Source: VXNE01 sp963665455
GTDB lineage: Bacteria; Pseudomonadota; Gammaproteobacteria; Pseudomonadales; Azotimanducaceae
NCBI GenBank assembly: GCA_963665455.1
Contig: OY762279.1
Span: 2,790,001-2,854,000, forward strand
Direction: 5' to 3'
DNA length: 64,000 bases
Positions 25,726 through 34,830 of this stretch are shown piece by piece. The notes below the pieces were generated by a model. That model saw nothing but the letters and a program-made list of their open reading frames with translations, did no database searches and had not been told where the DNA came from. Position 1 is the first letter of the stretch, and each line of letters starts with the position of its first letter. The translations under genes and the position numbers were made by a program.

Positions 25726-26739
25726 ATGCACCTCGCCCGGTTTCCGCGCCTGCGCCTCGCGCACCTGCCGACGCCGCTGGAGTCCTTGGAACGCCTTTCC
25801 GCGGAACTCGGCGGGCCGAACCTCTGGATCAAGCGCGACGACTGCACCGGTCTCGCGGGCGGCGGCAACAAGACGCGGAAGCTCGAGTTCCTGATGGCGG
25901 ACGCGGTGGAGCGGGGCGCCGACGCTGTCATCACCCAGGGGGCGACGCAGTCCAATCATGCGCGCCAGACGGCCGCCGCCGCGAAGCTGGGGATGGCCTG
26001 CCACTTGCTGCTGGAAGATCGGGCCGGGCTGCCGGACAACGACTACCTTTGCAACGGCAACGTGCTGTTGGATCAGCTCCATGGCGCGACGCTGCAAGGC
26101 CATCCAGGCGGTACCGACATGAACGCCGCGATGGAAGCGCTGGCTCGCGAGTTGCGAGACGACGGCCGCAAGCCATACGTCGTTCCGGGGGGCGGCTCCA
26201 ACGAGATCGGCGCGCTCGGCTACGTCAACTGCGCCCTTGAGCTGCTGCAGCAGGCCAATGACGCCGGACTTGAGATCGCGCATGTCGTTCACGCGACCGG
26301 CAGTACCGGCACGCAGGCCGGGCTGGTCACCGGGTTCCGCGGGAGTGGCAGCGGGATTCCCGTGCTGGGCATCAGCGTACGCGCGGAGAGGGAGGCGCAG
26401 GAAGAGAACGTGTTCCGGCTTGCGGAGCGGACCGCGGAACACCTCGGGATCCCCGGAGCGGTGCGGCGGGACCACGTGGTGGCCGATTCGGACTACGTCG
26501 GGCCCGGGTACGGCCTCCCCGCGCCGGACACGCTCGAGGCGATCCGGCTGTTCGCCCGTATCGAGGGCATCCTGCTGGACCCGGTTTACACCGGGAAGGC
26601 CGCGGCGGGGCTGATCGCCCTCGTGCGCGAAGGCCGTTTCGGGAAGGACGACAACGTGGTGTTCGTCCATACCGGCGGTGCCCAGGCGCTGTTCGCCTAC
26701 CGCGGATTCTTCGGCTTCGACGGTCCGGGCGAGTCATGA
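25726..26739 (+). CDS. PLP enzyme, D-cysteine desulfhydrase/ACC deaminase family
   Basis: A 337-aa fold-type II PLP enzyme. The Schiff-base lysine is K49 in GGGNKTRKLEF, with substrate/PLP contacts TQGATQSNHARQTA and ATGSTGTQAGL and the late DPVYTGKA motif. The family contains D-cysteine desulfhydrase, ACC deaminase and L-cysteate sulfo-lyase; motifs seen by eye cannot separate them. A sulfite dehydrogenase 7 kb away makes a sulfonate or sulfide role conceivable but not proven. The ATG at 25726 matches the family start. Confidence 0.85.
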   Translation: MHLARFPRLRLAHLPTPLESLERLSAELGGPNLWIKRDDCTGLAGGGNKTRKLEFLMADAVERGADAVITQGATQSNHARQTAAAAKLGMACHLLLEDRAGLPDNDYLCNGNVLLDQLHGATLQGHPGGTDMNAAMEALARELRDDGRKPYVVPGGGSNEIGALGYVNCALELLQQANDAGLEIAHVVHATGSTGTQAGLVTGFRGSGSGIPVLGISVRAEREAQEENVFRLAERTAEHLGIPGAVRRDHVVADSDYVGPGYGLPAPDTLEAIRLFARIEGILLDPVYTGKAAAGLIALVREGRFGKDDNVVFVHTGGAQALFAYRGFFGFDGPGES

Positions 26740-26820
26740 GCGACCGCGCCCGGAGACCGTCTGCATCCTGGGCGGACGTGGCGGTCTGCCCGTCGAAACG
26801 CAACAGCTGTAAAAGCCGAG

Positions 26821-26829
26821 TGATATAGT
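26821..26829 (+). promoter_or_regulatory. Extended -10 element before the dehydrogenase/receptor island
   Basis: TGATATAGT is an extended -10 (TGn plus TATAGT) 41 nt upstream of the first dehydrogenase ATG; no convincing -35 is seen. A purine-rich ribosome region (AGGGGAGAGGGGATAGGGG) follows. This is the only strong promoter-like site I see at the head of the island. Confidence 0.4.
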
Positions 26830-26870
26830 CCACACCACAACACCCCGGGGAGGGGAGAGGGGATAGGGGT

Positions 26871-28964
26871 ATGCGCAACCGTCGTGCGATGGCGTGCACG
26901 ACCCGGCTCCGTGCGCCCGCCGCCGCGGCGGTCGTCCTTGGGCTGCTGCTGGCGACGGGCCCCTCCGCGTTCGCGGACGATCCGGAGAACACCGACTGGC
27001 CGCTGCTCGGCAACGCCCACGAGATGCAGCACCACGCGGGCCTCTCCCAGATCAACACGGACACCGTGGGGCGGCTTGGCCTCGCCTGGTGGGTGGACCT
27101 GCCCACGGTCAAGGGGCTCGTCGGCAATCCGTTGATCCAGGACGGCAGGATCTTCCAGAGCGGCGCCGGCAGCGTCATCTACGCGAACGACCTGCGCACC
27201 GGCGAGGTGCTCTGGACCTTCGACCCGCGGCCCGGGCCCGGGGACGGCTCGTTCCTGGCCGCCTACGGGCTCTTCGCCAACCGGGGCGTGGCGCTGCACG
27301 ACGATCTCGTCATCGTCGGTACCGGCGACTGCCGGCTGGTGGCGGTGGACCAGGAGACGGGGACGCAACGCTGGGAGGCCCAGGCCTGCGAGCGGGGCAA
27401 CAACCAGACCATCACCGCCGCGCCGCGCGTCGGGGGCGGCATGGTGTTCACGGGCAACTCCTGCGCGGATTCCGGCGCGAGCCGCGGCCACGTCGACGCG
27501 TTCGACGCCAGTACGGGACGCCGCCTGTGGCGCTTCTACACCGTCCCTGGCGACCCCTCGAAACCGCCGGAGAGCGACCTCTACCGCATGGCGGTCGCCA
27601 CCTGGGGCGACGGCTGGTACGAGCGGTCCCGGGGCTGCGGCAGCGTGTGGGACGCGATGGTCTACGACCCCGGGTCGGAGCGGCTCTACATCGGGGTCGG
27701 CGGTCCGTCGCCGCTCGACCCCACGGCCCGTGGCGCGAATGCGGGCGACGAGCTGTTCACGAACTCCGTCGTGGCCCTCGATGCGAAGACGGGCGAGTAC
27801 GTCTGGCACTTCAAGCAGAATCCGGGCGACGGCTGGAACTTCGAGCCGGCGGTCGGCCTCATGCTCGCGAGCGTGCCGGACGTGGACGGCGAGCGGCGCG
27901 TGGTCATCAGCGTGCCGAAGGACGGTTTCGTCTACGTCCTCGATGCCGACACCGGGGAGTTCCTCTCGGGCCGCAACTACGTGCCGGCGAACTGGGCCAG
28001 CGGGCTCGACGAGGAAGGTCGGCCCATCTACCTGCCCGAAGCCCGTTACTGGGAGCAGCCGGACGGGCGGGCGGTGGTTTTGCCGGGGGGCATGGGCGGC
28101 CACAACTGGGAGGCCCTGGCGTTCGATCCGGACAAGCACGTGGTGTTCATCCCTGTCGCGACGATGCCGTCGCTCTACGAGGCGAGCGCCGGCGAAGGGA
28201 TGATGGGCGACCTGGGCGTCACGTTCGACGGGGAGTACGGCAGCAAGGGAGATCCCGACTGGGAGGCCTTCGGCGAGCTCGTGGCTTGGGACCCGGTCCT
28301 GCAGACGGAGGTCTGGCGAGCGCGCCACGCCTTGCCCATGAACGGCGGCGCGCTGCACACGGCCGGGGGCCTCGTGTTCCAGGGGCTCGCCGAGGGGTAT
28401 CTCGTAGCGTACGACGCGGCGACCGGGGAGCGGCTCTGGTCGGCGTCGGCGGGCGGGACGGTGCGCAGCGCGCCATCGACGGTGATGGCTGACGGCAAGC
28501 AGTACATCGTGGTCGCGAGCGGCAACGTCGCCACGTCCATCGGCGCGACCGGCTTCACCAGCTACAGCTCCGTACCGAGGTCCCGCAGCCGCCCGCGCCT
28601 GCTCGCCTTCGCCCTCGACTGCAGCGCTCCCGCGCCGCCGTGGGCGGAGATTCCGCACATTCCGGCACCGCCGACCGCGCGTCTCGACGCGACCCTGGCG
28701 TCGGCGGGCAAGGACATCTTCGTGGCCTATGGCTGCGACGGCTGCCACGGTCATGGCGGCGTCGCCGTCTGGGAGACGCTGGACCTGCGCGTGCGGCCGC
28801 CGGCAAACCTACAGTACCTGCAGACCGTGCTCGGCGGAGCGCTCGCCGCGCGCGGGATGCCGGTTTTCGAGATGGCGGACGACACCGCCGAGGCCTTGCG
28901 GGCATACTTGGTCAATCTTGCCTGGGACGCGCATGAGGCGCAGGACGGCGCTTCGGGGGATTGA
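26871..28964 (+). CDS. PQQ-type quinohemoprotein dehydrogenase, copy 1
   Basis: A 697-aa exported protein: signal peptide (AVVLGLLLATGPSAFA), eight-bladed PQQ propeller (about 40-590) with tryptophan-docking repeats (YANDLRTGEVLWTFD, VALDAKTGEYVWHFK, YDAATGERLWSAS), and a C-terminal haem c domain with CDGCH at 622-626. This is the architecture of type II quinohemoprotein alcohol dehydrogenases. The active site differs from them: D200 where the calcium-ligand Glu is usual, G278 where the ligand Asn is usual, N323 at the usual catalytic Asp, E325 two residues on. The vicinal Cys-Cys pair is absent. The substrate is unknown. Followed 3 nt later by a secreted cupin. Confidence 0.85.
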   Translation: MRNRRAMACTTRLRAPAAAAVVLGLLLATGPSAFADDPENTDWPLLGNAHEMQHHAGLSQINTDTVGRLGLAWWVDLPTVKGLVGNPLIQDGRIFQSGAGSVIYANDLRTGEVLWTFDPRPGPGDGSFLAAYGLFANRGVALHDDLVIVGTGDCRLVAVDQETGTQRWEAQACERGNNQTITAAPRVGGGMVFTGNSCADSGASRGHVDAFDASTGRRLWRFYTVPGDPSKPPESDLYRMAVATWGDGWYERSRGCGSVWDAMVYDPGSERLYIGVGGPSPLDPTARGANAGDELFTNSVVALDAKTGEYVWHFKQNPGDGWNFEPAVGLMLASVPDVDGERRVVISVPKDGFVYVLDADTGEFLSGRNYVPANWASGLDEEGRPIYLPEARYWEQPDGRAVVLPGGMGGHNWEALAFDPDKHVVFIPVATMPSLYEASAGEGMMGDLGVTFDGEYGSKGDPDWEAFGELVAWDPVLQTEVWRARHALPMNGGALHTAGGLVFQGLAEGYLVAYDAATGERLWSASAGGTVRSAPSTVMADGKQYIVVASGNVATSIGATGFTSYSSVPRSRSRPRLLAFALDCSAPAPPWAEIPHIPAPPTARLDATLASAGKDIFVAYGCDGCHGHGGVAVWETLDLRVRPPANLQYLQTVLGGALAARGMPVFEMADDTAEALRAYLVNLAWDAHEAQDGASGD

Positions 28965-28967
28965 AGG

Positions 28968-29450
28968 ATGATCCGAACTCGCAGGAACCACACGCTTGCC
29001 GCGGCGGGATTCGTGCTGGCGCTGGCGGTCGCGGGCAGCGCCTCGGCGGACGGCGCGCCGGTACGCATCGACCCGGCCGTGCTCGCGGGGGAGGGCCTGG
29101 AAGCGCTGCCGCCGCGCGACCCGTCGATCACCGTGTCGCAGCGGGACGACAGGTCCTCGTTCAAGTCCGTGTTCGAGGGAGACATCGTCTCCGGGGTGTT
29201 CGAGTCGGGGCCGGCGGTGCTGAGCGTCGAGGGCCTCCCGTACGACGAGTTCATCTACATCCTGGAAGGCGAACTCGTGCTGACCGGCGCCGACGGCGTG
29301 GCGCACACGTTCCGGACGGGCGACCACCTGGTGCTGCCGAAGGGCTGGACCGGCACCTGGGAGATGGTCGGCGACACCTTCCGGGAACTCATCGTCATCG
29401 AGACGCAGACGTTCCTGCGGAGCATGCAGGAACCGGGAACGGACCCGTAG
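28968..29450 (+). CDS. Secreted cupin, copy A
   Basis: A 160-aa single-domain cupin exported by a Sec signal (LAAAGFVLALAVAGSASA). The core reads YDEFIYILEGELVLTGADG and GDHLVLPKGWTGTW, the cupin_3/DUF861 type. The HxH and C-terminal His of classic metal cupins are not seen, so metal binding is doubtful. The gene lies between the two dehydrogenases with gaps of 3 and 10 nt, clearly the same transcript. A role as periplasmic partner, lactonase/isomerase or ligand binder is inference. Confidence 0.8.
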   Translation: MIRTRRNHTLAAAGFVLALAVAGSASADGAPVRIDPAVLAGEGLEALPPRDPSITVSQRDDRSSFKSVFEGDIVSGVFESGPAVLSVEGLPYDEFIYILEGELVLTGADGVAHTFRTGDHLVLPKGWTGTWEMVGDTFRELIVIETQTFLRSMQEPGTDP

Positions 29451-29460
29451 AGGAGAGCAG

Positions 29461-31545
29461 ATGAGAGAGCAGATGGGACACACGACGACGATCGCTTCGC
29501 CCGCGGCCGCGGCGCTCGTCCTGCTGCTGGCGACCGGCCACCCCGCGTACGCGGACGATCCCGAGAACACCGACTGGCCACTGCTCGGCAACGCCCACGA
29601 GATGCAACACCACGCGGCCCTCTCCCAGATCAACACCGACACGGTGGGGCGCCTTGGTCTTGCCTGGTGGGTTGACCTGCCGGCGATCAAGGGCCTGGTC
29701 GGCAATCCGCTGATCGCAGACGGCACGGTTTTCCAGAGTGGCGCCGGCAGCGTCATCTACGCCAACGACCTGCGTACGGGCGAGCAACTGTGGACCTTCG
29801 ACCCGCGGCCGGACCCGGGGGAGGGGTCGTTCGTAGAGGCCTACGGCCTGATCTTCAACCGCGGCGTCGCGCTGCACGGCGATCTCGTCATCGTCGGCAC
29901 GGCCGACTGCCGCCTGGTGGCCGTCGACCAGGAGACGGGCACGCAGCGCTGGGAGGCGCGGGCATGCGAGCAGGGCAACAACCAGACCATCACCGCGGCG
30001 CCGCGCGTCGGCGGCGGGATGGTGTTCACGGGCAACGCCTGTGGAGACTCCGGTGCGAGCCGCGGCCACGTGGACGCGTTCGACGCAGCCACCGGGCGTC
30101 ACGCATGGCGTTTCTACACGGTCCCCGGAGATCCCTCGAAACCCCCGGAGAGCGACCTCTACCGCATGGCGGCCGCCACCTGGGGCGACGGCTGGTACGA
30201 ACGCACGAAGGGCTGCGGCAGCGTCTGGGACGCGATGGTCTACGACCCGCGCTCGGAGCGGCTCTACATCGGGGTCGGCGGGGCGGCGCCGCTGCTGCCC
30301 ACCGCCCGTGGAGAGAACGCGGGCGACGAGCTGTTCACCAGCTCCGTCGTGGCTCTCGATGCGAAGACCGGCGAGTACGTCTGGCACTTCAAGCAGAATC
30401 CCGGCGACGGCTGGAACTTCGAGCCGTCGGTCGGCCTCATGCTCGCGAATCTGCCGGACGTCGACGGCGAGCGGCGCGTGGTCATCAGCGTGCCGAAGGA
30501 CGGCTTCGTCTACGTGCTCGACGCGGACACCGGGGAGTTCCTGTCGGGCCGCAACTATGTGCCGGTGAACTGGGCCAGCGGATTCGACGAGGACGGCCGG
30601 CCCATCTACCTGCCCGACGCGCGCTACTGGGAGCAGCCGGACGGGCGGGCCGTGGTTTCGCCGGCCGGCATGGGCGCCCATAGCTGGGATGCCCTCGCGT
30701 TCGACCCAGACAAGCACGTGGTGTTCATTCCCGCCCAGACCATGCCGACCCTCCAGGGGGCGATTGGCGTCGGCGATGGGCTCGCCGGCGAGTTGGGCGT
30801 CTCGTTCGACAGCCGTTACGGGAGCAAGGGACATCCGGGCTGGGAGGCCTTCGGCGAACTCGTGGCCTGGGATCCGGTTCTGCAGACGGAGGTCTGGCGC
30901 CAGCGCCACGCGCTGCCGATGAACGGCGGCGCGCTGCACACGGCTGGCGGCCTCGTGTTCCAGGGGCTCGCGGAGGGATATCTGGTGGCCTACGATGCCG
31001 CGACCGGGGAGCGGCTCTGGTCGGCGCCGGCCGGCGGCACGGTGCGCAGCGCGCCGTCGACGGTGATGGCGGACGGGACGCAGTACATCGTGGTGGCGAG
31101 CGGCAACACCGCCACCGCAGCCGGCGGGAGCGCGTTCTCCGACTACAGTTCCGTGCCTCGGGCGCGCAGCCGCCCCCGCCTGCTCGCCTTCGCCCTCGAC
31201 GGCAGGGCTCCGGCGCCGCCGTGGGCGGAGATGCGGCACTTCGCGGCGCCGCCCGAACCGCGTCCCGATACGGCCCTGGCGTCGGCCGGCAATGACCTCT
31301 TCGAGGCCTACGGCTGCATGACCTGCCATGGTCCCGAGGGCGTCGCGGTCGTGGCCGAGCTGGACCTGCGCGCGCGGCTGCCGGGGAGCGTGGAATACTT
31401 GCAGACCGTGCTTGGCGGAGCGCTCGCCGCGCGCGGCATGCCGGCCTTCGAGATGACGGACGAGGGCGCGGAGGCGCTGCGGGCCTTCCTGGTCGATCGC
31501 GCCTGGGACGCGCACGAGGCGCAGGAAAGCGTCCCGGGCGACTGA
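29461..31545 (+). CDS. PQQ-type quinohemoprotein dehydrogenase, copy 2
   Basis: A 694-aa paralogue of the preceding dehydrogenase, very similar along its whole length, with its own signal peptide (AAALVLLLATGHPAYA) and C-terminal haem site CMTCH (619-623). It carries the same unusual active-site set (N319 and E321 in GDGWNFEP, Asp in GDSGASRG, Gly in IGVGGAAP), so the change predates the duplication. The start ATG 29461 has GAGGAG upstream. Differences between the copies are concentrated in the C-terminal third and in a few propeller loops, consistent with altered substrate or redox partner. Confidence 0.85.
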   Translation: MREQMGHTTTIASPAAAALVLLLATGHPAYADDPENTDWPLLGNAHEMQHHAALSQINTDTVGRLGLAWWVDLPAIKGLVGNPLIADGTVFQSGAGSVIYANDLRTGEQLWTFDPRPDPGEGSFVEAYGLIFNRGVALHGDLVIVGTADCRLVAVDQETGTQRWEARACEQGNNQTITAAPRVGGGMVFTGNACGDSGASRGHVDAFDAATGRHAWRFYTVPGDPSKPPESDLYRMAAATWGDGWYERTKGCGSVWDAMVYDPRSERLYIGVGGAAPLLPTARGENAGDELFTSSVVALDAKTGEYVWHFKQNPGDGWNFEPSVGLMLANLPDVDGERRVVISVPKDGFVYVLDADTGEFLSGRNYVPVNWASGFDEDGRPIYLPDARYWEQPDGRAVVSPAGMGAHSWDALAFDPDKHVVFIPAQTMPTLQGAIGVGDGLAGELGVSFDSRYGSKGHPGWEAFGELVAWDPVLQTEVWRQRHALPMNGGALHTAGGLVFQGLAEGYLVAYDAATGERLWSAPAGGTVRSAPSTVMADGTQYIVVASGNTATAAGGSAFSDYSSVPRARSRPRLLAFALDGRAPAPPWAEMRHFAAPPEPRPDTALASAGNDLFEAYGCMTCHGPEGVAVVAELDLRARLPGSVEYLQTVLGGALAARGMPAFEMTDEGAEALRAFLVDRAWDAHEAQESVPGD

Positions 31546-31596
31546 CCGAGGCATCGAGGACAAACACACGTCCAGAGAAACCAAGGAGAAGCACCG

Positions 31597-32016
31597 ATGG
31601 CAGAACAGCCAGCAATTGCTGAAGAAACACAGACAGCCGGCGCCCCCGTGCGCATCGACCCGGCCGTGCTGGCCGGGCAGGGGCTCGACCCGGGGCCGGA
31701 GCAGGACGGTATCCAGTCAGCCTTCAAGTCCGTTTTCGAGGGCGACATCGTCTCCGCGGTGTACGAGTCGGGGCCGGGTACGCTGCAAGTCGACGGCCTC
31801 CATTACGACGAGTTCATCTACATCCTGGCCGGCGAACTCGTGCTGACCGGCGCGGACGACGGCGTGGCGCACACCTTCCGGACGGGCGACCACCTGGTGC
31901 TGCCCAAGGGCTGGACGGGCACCTGGCAGATGACCGGCGACCCGTACCGGGAACTCATCGTCGTCGAGACGCAGACGTATCTGCAAAGCCTGAAGGACCT
32001 GGGGATAGACCTGTAG
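31597..32016 (+). CDS. Cupin, copy B, without signal peptide
   Basis: A 139-aa paralogue of the secreted cupin: from GAPVRIDPAVLAGQGL onward the two align closely (FKSVFEGDIVS, YDEFIYIL, GDHLVLPKGWTGTW). The signal peptide is replaced by a short polar start (MAEQPAIAEETQT), so this copy should stay in the cytoplasm. Good ribosome site AAGGAG nine bases before the ATG. It follows dehydrogenase copy 2 as the secreted cupin follows copy 1, showing that a two-gene unit was duplicated. A perfect hairpin begins immediately after the stop codon. Confidence 0.8.
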   Translation: MAEQPAIAEETQTAGAPVRIDPAVLAGQGLDPGPEQDGIQSAFKSVFEGDIVSAVYESGPGTLQVDGLHYDEFIYILAGELVLTGADDGVAHTFRTGDHLVLPKGWTGTWQMTGDPYRELIVVETQTYLQSLKDLGIDL

Positions 32017-32036
32017 GGAGACCCTTGTGGTCTCCC
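32016..32036 (+). terminator. Hairpin between cupin B and TonB receptor 1
   Basis: Perfect 8-bp stem gggagacc/ggtctccc with a 5-nt loop, 29 nt before the receptor ATG and starting at the cupin stop. No T-run follows, so it may be an attenuator or message-processing point. The sequence after it (gaactgagcgaagga) recurs before receptor 3. Confidence 0.5.
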
Positions 32037-32065
32037 GTCCGAACTGAGCGAAGGAGGGGAATCGA

Positions 32066-34249
32066 ATGCACACACCACGACGCACGATAGAGGCGCTCGC
32101 CGCGGCGGGCCTGACGGCCGCCCTCTGCTGGGGAGCCTCGGCCCAGGAGGCCGGCGACGCCGACGCCGCCCGTCCGGCCGTCGAGGAGATCATCGTCTCC
32201 GCCCAGAAGCGGGACGAGTCCATCCAGGAGGTGCCGATCGCGATCTCGGCCTTCACGGGCGAAGGGCTGCGCAACAGCCTCATCAAGGACTCGCAGGAAC
32301 TGGTCAAGGCCGTCCCGGGCGTGGCCGGCGCCATATCGAACAACTACATGTTCATCACGGTGCGCGGCATCAATGCCGGGACGTACAGCGCCGGGTCCGA
32401 ACCGGCGCTCGGCCTCTACACGGACGGCATCTACCGGGGCCGCCACGGCGCCGCGATCGGCACCTACTTCGACCTCGAACGGGTCGAGGTGCTGAAGGGC
32501 CCCCAGGGGCTGCTGTTCGGCCGCAACGCCTCCTCGGGGGCGATCCACGTCATCACGGCGCAGCCGGACCTGGGCGGGACGGGAGCGTACCTCGAGGTGG
32601 GCGCCGGGGAGCGGGGCCGACAGAGCATCGAGGGCATGGTGAACCTGCCGCTGGGCGACCGCTGGGGCCTGCGGGCGGCCGTGCTGCAGAAGGAAGAGGA
32701 CGGCTACGCACGCAACCTCGCGACGGGCGAGGATCACCTCTGGTACGACGTGAGCGCGGCGCGCCTGTCCCTGCGCCACGAGCCCGACTGGGGCGACGCG
32801 ACGCTGAAGGTCGCCTACGAGGACCGGGACCAGTCCGGCGCCATCTACCTGCCCATCAACCTGGACGGTTCGTGGCTGTACGGCGACGAACTCAAGGTGA
32901 GCGGGACGTCGGGTGACCGGGACTTCATCGAGACGGCCGAGGCGACGCTGACCGTCAACATCGACCTGCCCGGGTCCATGACCCTGCGGTCGCTGACGGG
33001 CTACTACTCCAACGACTTCAACTACCGGGAGGATTGGGACGGGACCCCGCTCGAGCTCGGCAACTGGCTCACCTACCAGGAGAGCGATTACCTCAGCCAG
33101 GAGTTCGTGCTGTCCGGCGACCGCGACCGCCTGTCGTGGTTCGCCGGGGCCAGTCTCTACAGCGAGGACATCAGCTACGACCTGATCCACGTCACCGGGG
33201 ACATCGGTTTCCTGTTCGGGTTCCCGTTTCCGCTCATGTTCGACGAGCAGGTGTACATCGACGGCGAATACCAGGGGTGGGCCGTGTACGGCGAAGCGAA
33301 GTGGCAACTCACCGAAGCGCTGGACCTGAGCGTGGGCGGGCGCTACACGAACGACGAGCGGGACGGCACGTTCCAGTTCCTGGGGGGCGGATTCATCGTC
33401 CCGCTGTACACGCCAGCGCCCGTGTCCGGCGGGGAGACCTGGAACGACTTCTCGCCGCGGGTCGCGCTGCGCTACTTCGTCCGCGACAACGTGATGCTCT
33501 ACGGTACAGCCAGCCGGGGCTTCAAGGCCGGGGGGCTCGACACGACCCGTCTGTCGGAGCCGGCGGATCCGCTGACCCTCCTGCCGCCGCCAAGTGCAAC
33601 GGTCGCCACCTACGACGCCGAGGAGGTATGGGCGTACGAGGTCGGCGCGAAGGGAACCCTGTTCGACGACCGCCTGCGGATGGCGGTGGCGGCCTACTGG
33701 TACGACTACCAGGAACGGCAGATCGACGTCCTCGACCCGTTCGAGGGGCTTTCCGCCATTGTCAACATCGGAGAGGTGGAGGGCTCGGGCCTGGAACTGG
33801 AGTTGCTGTGGGTGCTCAACCAGTATTTCGACGTACAGCTCGCCCTGGGCTACCTCAGCGCGGAATCCCGCGGCATCCCGGCGGCCGCGTGCCTGGACTG
33901 CGACGGTCACACGCCGCCCTTCAGTCCGGAGCGTACCGCGTCCGGCGCGCTCAACGTGCACTACCCGTTCGCCGGTGGGGAGTGGCTCGGAACGGTGCAG
34001 TTCTTCTGGCAGTCGGAGTTCCACTCCAACCTGAACAACCACCCGCTGGGGGAGCTCGACTCGACCGGCACGGTCAACCTCCACGCCGGCTGGGAGAGTG
34101 AGCGCTGGAGGGTCGTGGCCTACCTGGAGAATGCGACCGACGAGGTCACCGTCCAGATCCGCGTTTACGACGCCGCCTTCCAGCTCGGAATCAACCCGAC
34201 CCGCCCCCGAACCGCCGGAGTGAGCGTCAGCTATCGGTTCGGCATGTAG
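32066..34249 (+). CDS. TonB-dependent receptor 1
   Basis: A 727-aa outer-membrane active transporter. Signal peptide (LAAAGLTAALCWGASA), TonB-box-like EEIIVSAQKRDES, plug domain about 45-165 (VPIAISAFTGEGLRN, TVRGINAGTYS, VEVLKGPQGLLFGRNASSG), then a 22-strand barrel ending in the aromatic YRFGM. No TonB or ExbBD genes are in the window. The nearly identical plug in receptors 2 and 3 shows tandem duplication; the barrels differ more. An extracellular or periplasmic segment contains ACLDCDG, a CxxC pair unusual for receptors and kept in all three. Ligand unknown. Confidence 0.9.
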   Translation: MHTPRRTIEALAAAGLTAALCWGASAQEAGDADAARPAVEEIIVSAQKRDESIQEVPIAISAFTGEGLRNSLIKDSQELVKAVPGVAGAISNNYMFITVRGINAGTYSAGSEPALGLYTDGIYRGRHGAAIGTYFDLERVEVLKGPQGLLFGRNASSGAIHVITAQPDLGGTGAYLEVGAGERGRQSIEGMVNLPLGDRWGLRAAVLQKEEDGYARNLATGEDHLWYDVSAARLSLRHEPDWGDATLKVAYEDRDQSGAIYLPINLDGSWLYGDELKVSGTSGDRDFIETAEATLTVNIDLPGSMTLRSLTGYYSNDFNYREDWDGTPLELGNWLTYQESDYLSQEFVLSGDRDRLSWFAGASLYSEDISYDLIHVTGDIGFLFGFPFPLMFDEQVYIDGEYQGWAVYGEAKWQLTEALDLSVGGRYTNDERDGTFQFLGGGFIVPLYTPAPVSGGETWNDFSPRVALRYFVRDNVMLYGTASRGFKAGGLDTTRLSEPADPLTLLPPPSATVATYDAEEVWAYEVGAKGTLFDDRLRMAVAAYWYDYQERQIDVLDPFEGLSAIVNIGEVEGSGLELELLWVLNQYFDVQLALGYLSAESRGIPAAACLDCDGHTPPFSPERTASGALNVHYPFAGGEWLGTVQFFWQSEFHSNLNNHPLGELDSTGTVNLHAGWESERWRVVAYLENATDEVTVQIRVYDAAFQLGINPTRPRTAGVSVSYRFGM

Positions 34250-34257
34250 TGCACCAG

Positions 34258-34278
34258 GGGCGGGGCTCGTCCCCGCCC
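34258..34278 (+). terminator. GC hairpin after TonB receptor 1
   Basis: Perfect 8-bp stem gggcgggg/ccccgccc with loop ctcgt, nine bases after the receptor stop; no T-tract. The same loop and core recur after receptor 2. Confidence 0.5.
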
Positions 34279-34353
34279 GCACCGGGCCGCGCCTCGAGGC
34301 GGAAGGCGTGGTTATGATGCCGAGTCGCTACCGAAGCATCCAAGGAGCCTCAG

Positions 34354-34761
34354 ATGAGCGATAGAGCATTTCTGATTGCGTTGGACAACCTGTCACACGA
34401 CGACATGGAAGAGAATCCGCCGCTTGAGGAAAAAGCGGTTGGCAACCCCCGCCGGATCCATTCTGGCCACGACAGCAAGGGCTGGAGCAAACCGGTCTAT
34501 GCGGGCGACATCCTGTCACTTGTAGTGGACTTGGAGCCTCAGAAGTTTGAGGTGGAAGACGTCGGTTACGATGAGTTCATTCACGTGCTGGACGGTAGCT
34601 TGATCCTCACTGACAAGAACGGTCACGCGCAGCGATTCGATGCGGGAGAATTCCTGGTCATGCCGAAAGGCTTTTCCGGCACCTGGGAGACGTTGGGCAA
34701 CTACCGGGAACTGGTGGTCATAGAGGCCAAGACGTTTGCGGATGAAATGAGCAAACCATAG
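34354..34761 (+). CDS. Cupin, copy C, of lower GC
   Basis: A 135-aa cytosolic cupin related to copies A and B (YDEFIHVLDGSLILTDKNG, GEFLVMPKGFSGTWE) but clearly more diverged, with a different N-terminus (MSDRAFLIALDNLSHDDME). Its codons are visibly AT-richer than those of its neighbours, suggesting separate acquisition and not recent duplication. Ribosome site AAGGAG at 34342; a TATGAT -10-like box at 34313 may give it its own promoter. Placed between receptors 1 and 2, so again cupin and receptor are paired. Confidence 0.78.
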   Translation: MSDRAFLIALDNLSHDDMEENPPLEEKAVGNPRRIHSGHDSKGWSKPVYAGDILSLVVDLEPQKFEVEDVGYDEFIHVLDGSLILTDKNGHAQRFDAGEFLVMPKGFSGTWETLGNYRELVVIEAKTFADEMSKP

Positions 34762-34793
34762 AGAGTCGGGCGCGGCTTCGACACGAACAAGAG

Positions 34794-34811
34794 ACCCGCG
34801 CAACCGCGGGT
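34794..34811 (+). other. Hairpin upstream of TonB receptor 2
   Basis: Perfect 7-bp stem acccgcg/cgcgggt with loop caac, 19 nt before the receptor 2 start. Its sequence differs from the hairpins before receptors 1 and 3 but its place is the same. Confidence 0.45.
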
Positions 34812-34830
34812 TCCGGAAAGGGAAACGGAC

